DNA of 64,000 nucleotides from Paraperibacillus marinus (GCF_046237605.1 NZ_CP143542.1:2046001-2110000); one strand, 5' to 3'. Shown: positions 1 through 8,571, counted from the first letter of the stretch. A program made the numbers and translations. Notes: generated by a model not told the origin, from the letters alone.

Positions 1-2
1 CA

Positions 3-1058
3 GTATTCTCAGAAAATAAGCTGGTTTCGATTGCCGGGGCTTCTGTTATTTTATGGCTCGTTCATTTTCTGGTTCTTCAGGGCGTCCACTCGGCCGCGTC
101 TGTCAATGTGATCACCACAATAGCCAAGCTGATACCCATCCTCCTTTTCATTATATTGGGAATGACTGCCTTCAAATTAGAAACCTTTTCATTTCATTTT
201 TGGGGCAGTAAGCAGGCAGGCATGAAAGAAATCATGGGGCAAGTGAAAAATACCATGTTGATCACTCTCTGGGTATTTGTCGGGTTTGAAGGTGCAGTGG
301 TGCTGTCGGGAAGGGCGAAGGAGCGGCGCGATGTCGGCAGGGCGACAGTCATTGGGCTCGTGAGCACACTTCTCGTTTATGTATTGATTACTATCATTTC
401 AGCCGGAATCATGAGCAATGAAGAACTGGCTGCCCTCAAAAATCCCTCGCTCGCTTATGTATTTGAACAGGCCGTAGGTAAGTGGGGAGCAGCCGTTGTC
501 AATATCGGCCTGATCGTTTCGGTTTTGGGAGCCTGGCTGGGGTGGACCATGCTTGCTGCCGAAATTCCATTTATAGCCGGCAGGGAGAAGGTGTTTCCAA
601 GCATTTTCAGCTTGAAAAATAAGAACTCAGCTCCGATTTTTTCACTGTTTCTTTCCAATTTGCTTATCCAGCTCTTCCTTTTAACCTTCCTGTTCTCAGA
701 AAAACCATATCAACTGGCTTATTCTCTGGCATCTTCTGCGGTGCTGCTTCCTTACTTTTTTGCTGCACTCTACCAGGTGAAGCATTCATTCATCCATCGG
801 AAAGAAGACAGTTCAAGGAATATTATCATAGGCGTAATCGCCATGCTTTATTCCCTTTGGCTCTTATATGCGGCCGGCCTGACCTATTTATTGCTGACGT
901 TAATCCTGTTTTTACCGGGTATTCTTGTTTATCTTATGGCACAAAAAGAATTTGGACAGCCATATTTCAAAAAAAAGGAAGGTGTGGCAGCAGCCATCAT
1001 CTTCCTTGGAGGTCTGATTGCTCTATATATGCTGGTGACAGCAGCCATACAGATTTAA
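3..1058 (+). CDS. Amino acid permease, APC family, 5' end missing
   Basis: This is an integral membrane transporter of the amino acid-polyamine-organocation superfamily. It most resembles the basic amino acid/polyamine antiporter branch (ArcD-like arginine/ornithine or lysine permeases). The reading frame is open from base 3, so the visible 352 residues are the C-terminal part of a protein usually about 460-480 residues long. A GTG at 108 is internal, not the start. Several hydrophobic segments are visible, for example the runs after ITTIAKLIPI, around LLVYVLITII and near the C-terminus. The GFEGAVVLSGRAK stretch is typical of this branch. It is convergent with argS, with only 3 bases between the two stop codons. 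The substrate is inferred from family resemblance only. Confidence 0.85.
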   Translation, partial: VFSENKLVSIAGASVILWLVHFLVLQGVHSAASVNVITTIAKLIPILLFIILGMTAFKLETFSFHFWGSKQAGMKEIMGQVKNTMLITLWVFVGFEGAVVLSGRAKERRDVGRATVIGLVSTLLVYVLITIISAGIMSNEELAALKNPSLAYVFEQAVGKWGAAVVNIGLIVSVLGAWLGWTMLAAEIPFIAGREKVFPSIFSLKNKNSAPIFSLFLSNLLIQLFLLTFLFSEKPYQLAYSLASSAVLLPYFFAALYQVKHSFIHRKEDSSRNIIIGVIAMLYSLWLLYAAGLTYLLLTLILFLPGILVYLMAQKEFGQPYFKKKEGVAAAIIFLGGLIALYMLVTAAIQI

Positions 1059-1061
1059 ACG

Positions 1062-2756
1062 TCACATTTCGTCCGGGGCCTCAATGCCGAGTAGACGCAG
1101 TCCCTCTTTAAGCACGATTGTCACTGCCTCTACAAGCATGAGCCTTGATGCAAGTCCTTCATCCGAAATTAGGATGCGTGTATTTCCATAATAACTGTTG
1201 AACGCCTGGGCTAGATCAATCAGGTATTTTGAAATCACGGAAGGTTCGAGCCTTGTGTAAGCACGTTCGATAACGGCCGGGAAAGCTGCGAGTTCTTTGA
1301 CCGTCTCCCAGGCAAAGGGACTCCCGGTACACTGGCTTGATACCTGATCCTTTTCAATCTCTGCCTTTCTTAAAATGGATTTCGCGCGCGCATGGGTGTA
1401 TTGGAGATACGGTCCGGTCTCTCCTTCAAATTTGAGCATATCTTCAAGGGAGAATTCAATATTGTTCATCCGTTCATTCCGCAGATCATGGAATATGACT
1501 GCACCGGTGCCGACCTGGCGGGCAATTTCCTGTTTGTTATCAAGATGCGGGTTCTTCTCCTGGATATTTTGCTGGGCAAGCTGGATGGATTCAGCCAGCA
1601 CTTCTTCAAGCAGAACGACTTTCCCTTTCCGGGTGCTCATCTTTTTGCCATCTTTCAGGATCATCCCAAAAGGCACATGTACCATTCCATCTGCCCAGCC
1701 AAAGCCGAGCTTCTTCAGGACAAGCTTGAGCTGCCTGAAATGTAAGGATTGTTCATTACCGACCACATAGACAGCCTTTTCAAACTTATAGGTGCTCTGG
1801 CGGTAAATGGCGGCTGCCAGGTCCCGCGTCACATAAAGAGTCGCACCATCCGATTTCTTTATAAGTGAAGGCGGAAGGCCTTCTTCATCCAGTTTTACCA
1901 CCATGGCCCCATCATCTTCCACAAGCAGATTCCGCTCCTCAATCATTTGGACTGCCTCGGCCATTTTGTCATTATAGAACGCTTCTCCGTGATTGGAATC
2001 AAACTTTACATTCAAAAGCTCATAAATTTTATTAAATTCTTGAAGCGATTCATCACGGAACCACTGCCAGAGGGAAACGGCTTCAGGGTCGCCATCCTCA
2101 AGCTTCTTGAACCACTCCCGGCCCTTTTCCTCGAGGGAAGGATCCTTTTCAGCTTCATCATGGAATTTTACATAAAGCTTCAGAAGCTCCCTGATAGTAT
2201 CTTTCCTGACCTGATCCTCATCTCCCCACAGCTTATAGGCTGTGATCAATTTACCAAACTGTGTACCCCAGTCGCCAAGATGATTGATCCTGACGGCGAC
2301 AAAGCCGCATTTTTCCAAAATGTTTGCAATGGAATTCCCAATCACTGTAGAGCGGAGGTGGCCCATTGAAAACGGTTTGGCAATATTGGGTGAAGACATA
2401 TCAATAGGAACATGGCTGTTCTGTCCGATAGATAAATCGCCAAAATGTGCTCCCTTTTCGCGGATGAGAGCCAGAACCTCATCCATTACGCTTTCCTGGT
2501 TCAGAAAAAAGTTGATATAAGGGCCGGATGCTATTGCTTTCTCGATGATTTCTCCCTGGAGTTCAGGTGCAAGCTCCTCAGCTATGGATGCAGGGGACTT
2601 TTTCAGCTTTTTTGCGAGCTGAAAGCAAGGGAAGGCAAGGTCGCCATGCTCCGTGTGTTTTGGAGTTTCTAATAGCCGGCTGATCTCAGAGAGGGACAAT
2701 GAGCCTCCCAGTATTTTTTCAATTTCTTCTGCCACTTTTTTTTGATAATGTACCAT
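1062..2756 (-). CDS. argS: Arginyl-tRNA synthetase
   Basis: A class I aminoacyl-tRNA synthetase that charges tRNA-Arg with arginine in the cytoplasm. The 564 residues match the family length. The N-terminal Arg-tRNA-synthetase domain covers about residues 1-85. The HIGH-type motif is MGHLRS (131-136), the KMSKS-type motif is KKMSTRKG (371-378), and the C-terminal DALR anticodon-binding domain starts near residue 440. The start is placed at the second possible ATG because AAGGAGG lies 6 bases before it, whereas the upstream ATG would abut the ribosome site. The gene is preceded by a T-box leader, so transcription should rise when uncharged tRNA-Arg accumulates. There is no sign of damage. Confidence 0.97.
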   Translation of the reverse strand: MVHYQKKVAEEIEKILGGSLSLSEISRLLETPKHTEHGDLAFPCFQLAKKLKKSPASIAEELAPELQGEIIEKAIASGPYINFFLNQESVMDEVLALIREKGAHFGDLSIGQNSHVPIDMSSPNIAKPFSMGHLRSTVIGNSIANILEKCGFVAVRINHLGDWGTQFGKLITAYKLWGDEDQVRKDTIRELLKLYVKFHDEAEKDPSLEEKGREWFKKLEDGDPEAVSLWQWFRDESLQEFNKIYELLNVKFDSNHGEAFYNDKMAEAVQMIEERNLLVEDDGAMVVKLDEEGLPPSLIKKSDGATLYVTRDLAAAIYRQSTYKFEKAVYVVGNEQSLHFRQLKLVLKKLGFGWADGMVHVPFGMILKDGKKMSTRKGKVVLLEEVLAESIQLAQQNIQEKNPHLDNKQEIARQVGTGAVIFHDLRNERMNNIEFSLEDMLKFEGETGPYLQYTHARAKSILRKAEIEKDQVSSQCTGSPFAWETVKELAAFPAVIERAYTRLEPSVISKYLIDLAQAFNSYYGNTRILISDEGLASRLMLVEAVTIVLKEGLRLLGIEAPDEM

Positions 2757-2837
2757 AACCATCCTCCTTCATCTGACTGGTCCGTAACCGGCCGTCCTCT
2801 GCCAAATGTCAGGCAGAGCAGGGCAGCTGGAAAATAC

Positions 2838-3052
2838 AAAAACTCCGTCTCTAAAAAAGAGACGGAGTTATCCGCGGTGCCACTCTAATTGTCCAAACAA
2901 GGACCACTCTGCTTGATAACGGGGACATTTCCCCCGGCCTGCTGCATTTCAGAAGTGCGCTTCACAAAGCCTGCAGATGCCGGGCTTCCACCATCCCCGG
3001 TTCGCTTTTTCTGCTTTTGCCATGTTACTTTCTTCCTCATCAATTTTCATTA
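2838..3052 (-). promoter_or_regulatory. T-box leader of argS, probably arginine-specific
   Basis: On the minus strand the conserved T-box AGAGTGGCACCGCGG (2872-2886) is followed by a 12-bp stem terminator (2841-2869) with a short U stretch. Upstream, the Stem I terminal region shows the usual GGGGATGGTGGAAGCCC pattern and an AGTA S-turn. The discriminator-pairing bases are TGGC, which fit a tRNA ending G-CCA, as expected for tRNA-Arg. By alignment to the usual specifier context, the codon is probably CGC (complement of 2957-2959). The specifier call is an inference; the T-box itself is plain. Confidence 0.93.
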
Positions 3053-3254
3053 TAGTTGATAAAATTATAGCGGTTATGGGAGAGAGTATCAAGAGCTGCT
3101 TTTGAATATATTAGGATATGCTGAAATCCGGCAGGTGGACAATACATATTAGAAATTTTCTTTCTAAAGCATTGATGACGACATTCAGCATTGTTAATCC
3201 ATAAGAGCTAATTGATCAGGGCTCTCTGATTAGCGAGTGTTGGGTTTGATAGGC

Positions 3255-3461
3255 TTTTAAGACCGTTTACTATTGCTCAGACAGTCCCGGTCGTGAAAAA
3301 ATTTTATGACCATTTGTTCTTAAAATGAAGCTGAATTGGGTGGTAAAGAAACAATTACGACCAGTTTTGCTTAGAATTGGATGATTTTGGTTGTAAAAAA
3401 TCATTTACGAACAGTTTTACTCAGAATGAAGCTAGTTTTGGTCGTAAACGACTTGGAGAAC
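3255..3461. repeat. Array A of about 50-bp hairpin repeat units
   Basis: Head-to-tail degenerate units begin at 3289, 3339, 3389 and 3440, with a partial unit before them. Each begins GGTCGTAA or a variant (GGTGGTAA, GGTTGTAA) and closes with TTACGACC or a variant, forming a hairpin of about 8 bp. A spacer containing a TTAGAAT/CAGAATGAAG-like core follows. The array lies in the non-coding gap between the argS T-box and gtaB. The rest of that gap (3060-3254 and 3462-3709) shows no gene. The same unit occurs at 52.0-52.26 kb. Confidence 0.8.
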
Positions 3462-3709
3462 CAAACCGCTAAATCTACAGCCAGCTTTCAATACCCGCCG
3501 GCCCCACTAAAACATTCGATATTTAAAAGCGAAACAGGCCGCGCGTTTAAAATCCATAACAGCTGACCAGTATCAAATCACATCAAATTCCCAAAATGGC
3601 CGCGCCCTAAATACAGAGCCTGAATGATTTTTTATCAAATGAATATACATGTCTATAAATCTATTCTGAGTCTTTGAATGGTATCCAAAAAGGAAAGCAG
3701 GGGGTTAAG

Positions 3710-4585
3710 GTGAAAGTAAAAAAGGCAATCATCCCTGTTGGGGGCCTTGGGACCCGGTTTCTTCCAGCAACGAAGGCCCAGCCTAAGGAAATGCTGCCGA
3801 TCGTGGATAAACCGGCTGTGCAGTATATTGTGGAGGAAGCAGTGGAGTCGGGCATAGAAAGCATCATATTTGTAACAGGGCGGAGCAAGAAATCGATCGA
3901 GGATCATTTCGACCGCTCCTTCGAGCTTGAACACATGCTGAATGAAAAAGGGAAGCATGACCTTCTTGAAGAGGTCCGGAAGATATCGTCGCTTGCCCAT
4001 ATTCATTATATCCGGCAGAAGGAGCCATTAGGCCTTGGGCATGCGATACTTTGCGCCAGACAGTTCATCGGCAATGAGCCGTTCGCGGTCCTGCTTGGCG
4101 ATGATGTAATGGTATCTGAAAAACCTGCGCTAAAGCAGCTGCTGGATATTTATGATGTGATGGGCAGGCAGGTCATCGGTGTGCAGCAAGTGGCTCCGGC
4201 TGAGGTTTCAAAGTATGGGATCATCCGCTATCACAGCCGGATCGACTCAGTCTGCGAAGTTGATGACCTTGTTGAAAAGCCGTCCCTGGACACGGCTCCT
4301 TCCACTATGGCAGTTATGGGGCGGTATGTTTTAAAGCCTTCAATATTCAAGGTCCTTCAGCATACTAAAAGGGGTGCCGGCAATGAAGTGCAGCTTACGG
4401 ATGCGCTCAGGAGACAAAACAAAGCAGAGAGGATTGTCGCTGTAGAGCTTGCGGGTTCCAGATATGATATCGGGGACAAAATCGGCTATATCAAGGCCAT
4501 TGCTGAGGTCGGGCTTTCCAGGCCGGAACTGCGCAGCCAGCTTCTGCAATATTTCGAAAGCCTTTTGATTCTTAAGGGCCAGTGA
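3710..4585 (+). CDS. gtaB: UTP-glucose-1-phosphate uridylyltransferase
   Basis: A cytoplasmic nucleotidyltransferase that makes UDP-glucose from UTP and glucose-1-phosphate, a precursor for wall teichoic acid glycosylation, glycolipids and exopolysaccharide. The N-terminal signature KKAIIPVGGLGTRFLPATKA contains the nucleotide-binding loop, followed by PKEMLPIVDKPAVQYIVEEA, which is very close to GtaB/GalU. Start at GTG 3710 (291 residues) is preferred over the upstream TTG because the protein then begins as in GtaB and GGGGG precedes it. The length matches the roughly 292 residues usual for the family. A strong terminator follows. It stands alone, not in a visible polysaccharide cluster. Confidence 0.95.
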   Translation: MKVKKAIIPVGGLGTRFLPATKAQPKEMLPIVDKPAVQYIVEEAVESGIESIIFVTGRSKKSIEDHFDRSFELEHMLNEKGKHDLLEEVRKISSLAHIHYIRQKEPLGLGHAILCARQFIGNEPFAVLLGDDVMVSEKPALKQLLDIYDVMGRQVIGVQQVAPAEVSKYGIIRYHSRIDSVCEVDDLVEKPSLDTAPSTMAVMGRYVLKPSIFKVLQHTKRGAGNEVQLTDALRRQNKAERIVAVELAGSRYDIGDKIGYIKAIAEVGLSRPELRSQLLQYFESLLILKGQ

Positions 4586-4599
4586 ATGTTCCATAAAAA

Positions 4600-4627
4600 A
4601 AAGGCGCCTGCCGCGCGCCTTTTTTTG
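4600..4627 (+). terminator. Intrinsic terminator after gtaB
   Basis: Stem AGGCGC/GCGCCT (4602-4607 and 4615-4620) followed by a run of seven T. A-rich sequence precedes the stem, so it could also end transcription arriving from the minus strand. Confidence 0.88.
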
Positions 4628-4639
4628 CTTTTATCCCTC

Positions 4640-4879
4640 TTACCAGCGGTGTGCCTTTGCATTGCTTCTCAGGATGGCTGTTGAACGGGAAACCTCCGTA
4701 TGTCCATTTACCTGTGAATTGTAATGTTTAGGCCTTGTCCAATTATGATGGAAAAGCTTCGAATGTGAATCCAGCTGATCTCGATAACTCAAGACTATCA
4801 CCTCATCTGGAAGATTGAGAAAGCATGGGATGCAGGAACATCCCTTCATATCGTTTGCCAGTTTTCGTTTTGCATACAT
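4640..4879 (-). CDS. Possible small cysteine-containing protein
   Basis: An open frame of 79 codons in the 540-bp gap between gtaB and the subtilisin gene. The predicted protein is basic and has a GCSCIPCF cysteine cluster near the N-terminus. It has no signal peptide or membrane segment. No good ribosome site precedes the ATG, and I do not recognise the family. It ends close to the gtaB terminator, which could serve both strands. It may be a real small gene or chance; the composition looks protein-like but the start signal is poor. Confidence 0.3.
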   Translation of the reverse strand: MYAKRKLANDMKGCSCIPCFLNLPDEVIVLSYRDQLDSHSKLFHHNWTRPKHYNSQVNGHTEVSRSTAILRSNAKAHRW

Positions 4880-5126
4880 GGTTTTGAAAAAGGAAGTTCA
4901 TTTCGACAGAATCCTGCTTTATCCAGAGCTATCGTCGGAGAGGGCCATGAGATTTTTGTAGAAAAAATCATACTTTATATCCTTTAATTGGAAAGTATAG
5001 CTTGTTAAACTAGAAGTGACACCTAGAATCAGCTCATTATTCCCTGACTGGCCATGCCTTAGCCAGGGCAGGTTTCCGAAAGATAAGTACCAAGGTAAAT
5101 AAACGCTTTCTGGAGGAGGAAATGAG
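4880..5126. other. Non-coding gap upstream of the intracellular subtilisin
   Basis: I see no gene here. The segment should contain the promoter of the protease-nuclease pair, but no convincing sigma-A -35/-10 pair stands out. The end of the gap carries the strong ribosome site GGAGGAGG ahead of the ATG at 5127. Confidence 0.5.
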
Positions 5127-6089
5127 ATGGAGCAAATAATCAGAGTTATTCCGTACAAATTTTTAGAACAGGTCGAGGAAATGCCGGAAATACCTGAGGG
5201 AATTAAAGTCATTCAGGCTCCGAGTGTTTGGGAGCAGACAAAAGGAAGGGGCATCACCATCGCAGTTCTTGACACAGGATGCGATTTTTCCCATCCAGAC
5301 CTTAAGGAACGAATCAAGGGAGGAAGAAATTTCACCGCCGACGATAACAGCGATCCTGATAAGTTCATGGATTATAACGGCCATGGGACTCACGTAGCCG
5401 GAACGATGGCTGCATCCTATGACGAAACTGGTGTATCGGGCGCAGCTCCTGAAGCACAGCTATTGATTGTCAAGGTATTGGATAAGAACGGATCCGGAAA
5501 ATATGAATGGATCAAAAACGGCATTCTGTATGCCATTGAACAAAAGGCAGATATTATTTCCATGTCCCTGGGAGGGCCGGCCGATGATCCGGGACTTCAT
5601 GATGCGATCAAGAAAGCAGTCGCACAGAATATCCTGGTGGTATGCGCGGCTGGCAATGAAGGGGACGGAGATGAAAATACCGATGAGCTTGGGTACCCAG
5701 GCTGTTATAACGAAGTAATCAGTGTAGGGGCGATTGATTTTGAACGGCGTTCCTCAGATTTTACAAACTCCAACAAAGAAGTGGATCTGGTGGCCCCTGG
5801 CGAAGGGATCATCTCCACATATCCTGGTGGGAAATATGCTAGGCTCTCTGGTACATCCATGGCAGCTCCACATGTAGCTGGAGCCCTGGCCCTGGTCAAA
5901 ATCCTGGCAAATGAAAGCTTTGGAAGGTCACTCACTGAGCCGGAATTATATGCCCAGCTGATCAAGAGGACAATTCCGCTGGGTAATTCTCCAAGATTTG
6001 AGGGAAATGGGCTGGTATACCTGACAGCACCTGACATCCTGAAAGAAGCTGTTAATAAGGCTTCCATTGTCCAGCCGGCTGCCATCTGA
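5127..6089 (+). CDS. isp: Intracellular subtilisin-like serine protease (ISP type)
   Basis: A peptidase S8 of the intracellular serine protease group, which degrades cytoplasmic proteins in late growth and sporulation. The catalytic triad is visible: Asp49 in AVLDTGCD, His86 in NGHGTHVAG and Ser244 in GTSMAAPHVAG, with the oxyanion Asn177 in AAGNEG. There is no secretion signal. Instead it begins MEQIIRVIPYKF, matching the short N-terminal extension with the L/I-I-P-Y motif that keeps ISP zymogens inactive until clipped. The 320 residues match the family. The start follows GGAGGAGG. Its stop overlaps the start of the endonuclease gene (TGATG), so the two are very probably co-translated. Confidence 0.95.
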   Translation: MEQIIRVIPYKFLEQVEEMPEIPEGIKVIQAPSVWEQTKGRGITIAVLDTGCDFSHPDLKERIKGGRNFTADDNSDPDKFMDYNGHGTHVAGTMAASYDETGVSGAAPEAQLLIVKVLDKNGSGKYEWIKNGILYAIEQKADIISMSLGGPADDPGLHDAIKKAVAQNILVVCAAGNEGDGDENTDELGYPGCYNEVISVGAIDFERRSSDFTNSNKEVDLVAPGEGIISTYPGGKYARLSGTSMAAPHVAGALALVKILANESFGRSLTEPELYAQLIKRTIPLGNSPRFEGNGLVYLTAPDILKEAVNKASIVQPAAI

Positions 6090-6898
6090 TGGATCAAAAA
6101 CAAAAGGAACAGTATGCAGAAGCGATGGATTTGCTTAAAAGTTCTGCGCAGATGCCCTACTATGATGCCAGGCAGGATGAACAGAATAAACTGGCATACT
6201 ATACGGGCTTTGACAGCGGCGGCAGCGGGGTACTGCAGAATCTTGCAAAACTGGTCAGCGATACTCACAGGCAGACATTATCCTATGCACCCTACCGCCA
6301 TTTATATCCTTGGGTCGACCTGCATGAGAATATGACATTAAAAAGCATATACTCCGGTACGGGGATCGATCCGGTTTCTGCCATCGAGGCAGATATCGCG
6401 GCACTGAAACAGTTTGGTGAGGCAGGTGTTCTTGCCGGGGATGTAAAGCTGAATTGCGAGCATGTTGTCCCTCAATCATGGTTTAGGAAGAAAGAGCCCA
6501 TGAGGGGGGATCTGCATCATTTATTTGCGTGCGAGCCGTCCTGCAACAGCAGGCGCGGAAATTCGCCCTACTATGATTTCCCCGGCTATCCTCCCCTTGC
6601 ATTGGAAGTGAGGGAAGGGTGCGGGAAGGCAGAGAACAATTTCTTTGAGCCGCAGTATGGCAAGGGCCAGGCAGCCCGTGCCACCCTTTATTTCTTTATC
6701 CGCTATGGCAGTGATTTTCTTGATAGGGCCGACATGGACTTAATGATTGAATGGCATTTGGGCAATCCTGTCACCCTATATGAAAAACATCGGAACGCGG
6801 CCATTCATGCGTTGCAGGGAAATCGTAACCCCTTTATTGATTTCCCGGATCTGGCCGGTAAAATGAATATGGAGAATAAAAAAAAGGCTGTCCAATAA
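6089..6898 (+). CDS. Endonuclease I family nuclease without signal peptide
   Basis: A beta-beta-alpha-metal nuclease of the Endonuclease_I family (EndA, B. subtilis BsnI/YurI type), predicted to cut DNA and possibly RNA without sequence specificity. The diagnostic core is CEHVVPQSWF, then MRGDLHHLFACEP and CNSRRGNSPYYDF, giving the catalytic His and the metal-binding Asn/His residues. Most relatives are exported. This one begins with a hydrophilic helix (MDQKQKEQYAEAMDLL) and has no signal sequence, so it should stay in the cytoplasm. The start codon overlaps the stop of the protease gene, which indicates translational coupling. A long hairpin terminator follows. Confidence 0.9.
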   Translation: MDQKQKEQYAEAMDLLKSSAQMPYYDARQDEQNKLAYYTGFDSGGSGVLQNLAKLVSDTHRQTLSYAPYRHLYPWVDLHENMTLKSIYSGTGIDPVSAIEADIAALKQFGEAGVLAGDVKLNCEHVVPQSWFRKKEPMRGDLHHLFACEPSCNSRRGNSPYYDFPGYPPLALEVREGCGKAENNFFEPQYGKGQAARATLYFFIRYGSDFLDRADMDLMIEWHLGNPVTLYEKHRNAAIHALQGNRNPFIDFPDLAGKMNMENKKKAVQ

Positions 6899-6965
6899 AG
6901 AAGTGGCACCGGAACGCATGAGTGGATTCTCATCCCTCATATGTGTCCCGGTGCCATTTCTTCTA
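6897..6965 (+). terminator. Terminator between nuclease and thioesterase genes
   Basis: A long inverted repeat, AAGTGGCACCGG pairing with CCGGTGCCATTTCTT, with a large loop. It lies between convergent genes and could serve both directions. Confidence 0.7.
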
Positions 6966-6980
6966 ACTTGACAGTCTTTC

Positions 6981-7496
6981 CTATGTCCAGGGTTTATCGA
7001 TATTGATGACATCTGCCAGTTCCTTGCTGCTTTTGCGTCTCATTTTTCTTATTTCAGCCCTGTCTGCCCCTGTTTCATGCAGCTTTTTTTCTTCAGGAGT
7101 CTGTGGGATTACAGAAGGTACCGAACAAGGCTTTCCATTCTCGTCGAGGGCAACAAATGTCAAGAATGCAGTTGCGGAAATTCTCCGTTTTCCTGTCGCA
7201 AGATCCTCTGCAATGGCTTTTACGAAAACCTCCATGGAGGTTCGTCCTGTATAAGTCACATAGGCTTCAAGGCAGAGTGAATCATCCGGATAGACGGGTG
7301 CCAGGAAATCAACAGAATCAGTAGAAGCAGTTACAACATCGCTGCGTGAATGTCTCCTGGAAGCAATAGCGGCGACCGCATCCATTTTTTTCATTAAAAC
7401 TCCGCCAAAAAGAGTATTATGATTGTTTGTATCATTGGGCAGGACCAGATCGGTATGGACCACTTTAGATTCGGAACAGAATAATTCTTTTTTCAT
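6981..7496 (-). CDS. ykhA: Acyl-CoA thioesterase, hotdog fold (YkhA type)
   Basis: A cytoplasmic acyl-CoA hydrolase of the hotdog/ACOT family. The signature is NDTNNHNTLFGGVLMKKMD near the N-terminus, with the active-site Asn/His and Gly-Gly turn, then DSVDFLAPVYPDD and AFLTFVALDENGKP. It is 171 residues, the usual single-hotdog length plus a short basic C-terminal tail. Start at ATG 7496 (TTG at 7499 is also possible); a GGAG lies 9 bases upstream. It is a single gene facing the nuclease gene. Physiological substrate is unknown; relatives prefer long-chain acyl-CoAs. Confidence 0.9.
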   Translation of the reverse strand: MKKELFCSESKVVHTDLVLPNDTNNHNTLFGGVLMKKMDAVAAIASRRHSRSDVVTASTDSVDFLAPVYPDDSLCLEAYVTYTGRTSMEVFVKAIAEDLATGKRRISATAFLTFVALDENGKPCSVPSVIPQTPEEKKLHETGADRAEIRKMRRKSSKELADVINIDKPWT

Positions 7497-7659
7497 CAAA
7501 TCATCTCCACTAAATTGCTTTCCATCATTATACCGCTAAAGTGCCGATTCGGAAATCCTGGGGGTCTGGAATGATGTTAATCGTGATACAGAGGATATTT
7601 TGACGGCCGTGAAGGGTATATTAAAACGTATGAAATTATTAATAGAGGAGGATGATCGA

Positions 7660-8049
7660 ATGAAGTCATTTGTCGTCAGTTTTCATCAGGAGGATAATGT
7701 GGATACGATGCAGATCCAAAAGCTCAATAGTGAAGAATTCGACGAATCAGCAGCAGGCGGGGCCCGCCATCTTTTCGACCTGGATACCAATATAGGGTAT
7801 TTTGTGTTTATGGATGCGGAAGACGCCGACGGAGATATTTCTTACATGATCGTCCAGTTTGAGGGTGAAAGCGAAACACCCAAAGCATACTATTCTTTTA
7901 CACTTGAAGATTTTTATGAATTCACTGCGCTATTCCTAAGCGGACAAAGTGAAGCGGAGGAAGACGAAGAACAGGAATATGGGCCGCTTCAGCATCTCGG
8001 CCATCTACTCCACCATATTATAGAAGAAGGCCAATCGCTCAATCCATAA
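7660..8049 (+). CDS. Acidic cytoplasmic protein of unknown function
   Basis: 129 residues from the ATG at 7660, chosen because GAGGAGG lies just before it; in-frame codons further upstream have no ribosome site. The protein begins MKSFVVSFHQEDNVDTMQ, is rich in Asp and Glu, and has no signal or membrane segment. It contains an acidic stretch (SEAEEDEEQEYG) before a His-rich end (LQHLGHLLHHIIEEG). It resembles small uncharacterised Bacillaceae proteins, but I cannot assign a family. It ends at a strong terminator shared with the convergent DUF378 gene. Confidence 0.8.
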   Translation: MKSFVVSFHQEDNVDTMQIQKLNSEEFDESAAGGARHLFDLDTNIGYFVFMDAEDADGDISYMIVQFEGESETPKAYYSFTLEDFYEFTALFLSGQSEAEEDEEQEYGPLQHLGHLLHHIIEEGQSLNP

Positions 8050-8086
8050 GAAAAGCCATCCAGATGAACTGGATGGCTTTTCTTAT
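8048..8086. terminator. Bidirectional terminator
   Basis: Perfect 16-bp stem, AAGAAAAGCCATCCAG (8048-8063) with its complement at 8069-8084. A and T tracts on the two sides serve both convergent genes. Confidence 0.92.
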
Positions 8087-8091
8087 GCGAA

Positions 8092-8310
8092 TCAGTCTGC
8101 ATATGTGCGGCCGCGATGGTTAACAAGCGGTAAGAACTTAAGTGAGTAGATGGCACAAAGACCAACGATTACATAAACGATACGTGCTAGGATGGAATCT
8201 TGCCCTCCAAAGATAGCAGCTACTAGATCGAACTGGAAAAGTCCGACTAAAAGCCAGTTAAGTCCGCCTACAATTAACAGAATAAGAGCGATTGTGTTCA
8301 AAGTTTTCAT
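8092..8310 (-). CDS. yuzA: DUF378 small membrane protein (YuzA-like)
   Basis: A 72-residue protein with two transmembrane segments (about residues 5-25 and 42-62) and the DUF378 signature TIALILLIVGGLNWLLVGLF. The biochemical function of the family is unknown. The start is preceded by AAGGAG at good spacing. A sigma-B type promoter lies 50-75 bases upstream of the start codon, which points to induction in the general stress response. It ends at the terminator shared with the convergent acidic protein gene. Confidence 0.9.
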   Translation of the reverse strand: MKTLNTIALILLIVGGLNWLLVGLFQFDLVAAIFGGQDSILARIVYVIVGLCAIYSLKFLPLVNHRGRTYAD

Positions 8311-8359
8311 GTTTTAATCTCCTTGTTTAATATTTGTTTAACTCTTGTACAGTATTTAA

Positions 8360-8384
8360 ATACCCGTGGGTTATTGAGTTAAAC
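8360..8384 (-). promoter_or_regulatory. Sigma-B type promoter of the DUF378 gene
   Basis: On the minus strand GTTTAA (8379-8384) is followed after 13 bases by GGGTAT (8360-8365). This is the sigma-B consensus with consensus spacing, upstream of the DUF378 gene. Confidence 0.85.
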
Positions 8385-8571
8385 ATTCCTGTAAAAACTT
8401 TTTTATGAAGTCAACCGCCCAGTCCAGACACTCTTTTAAGCTGTATATAACCATTACACAGCTCATGTTTCTTACTATGCAAGTTTTTCAACATGGTGGT
8501 ATTGGGTAGGGAGAGGAATAGAAAGAAGAAAATTATTTATCTCACATTCATGATATTTTTGATCAAAACAC

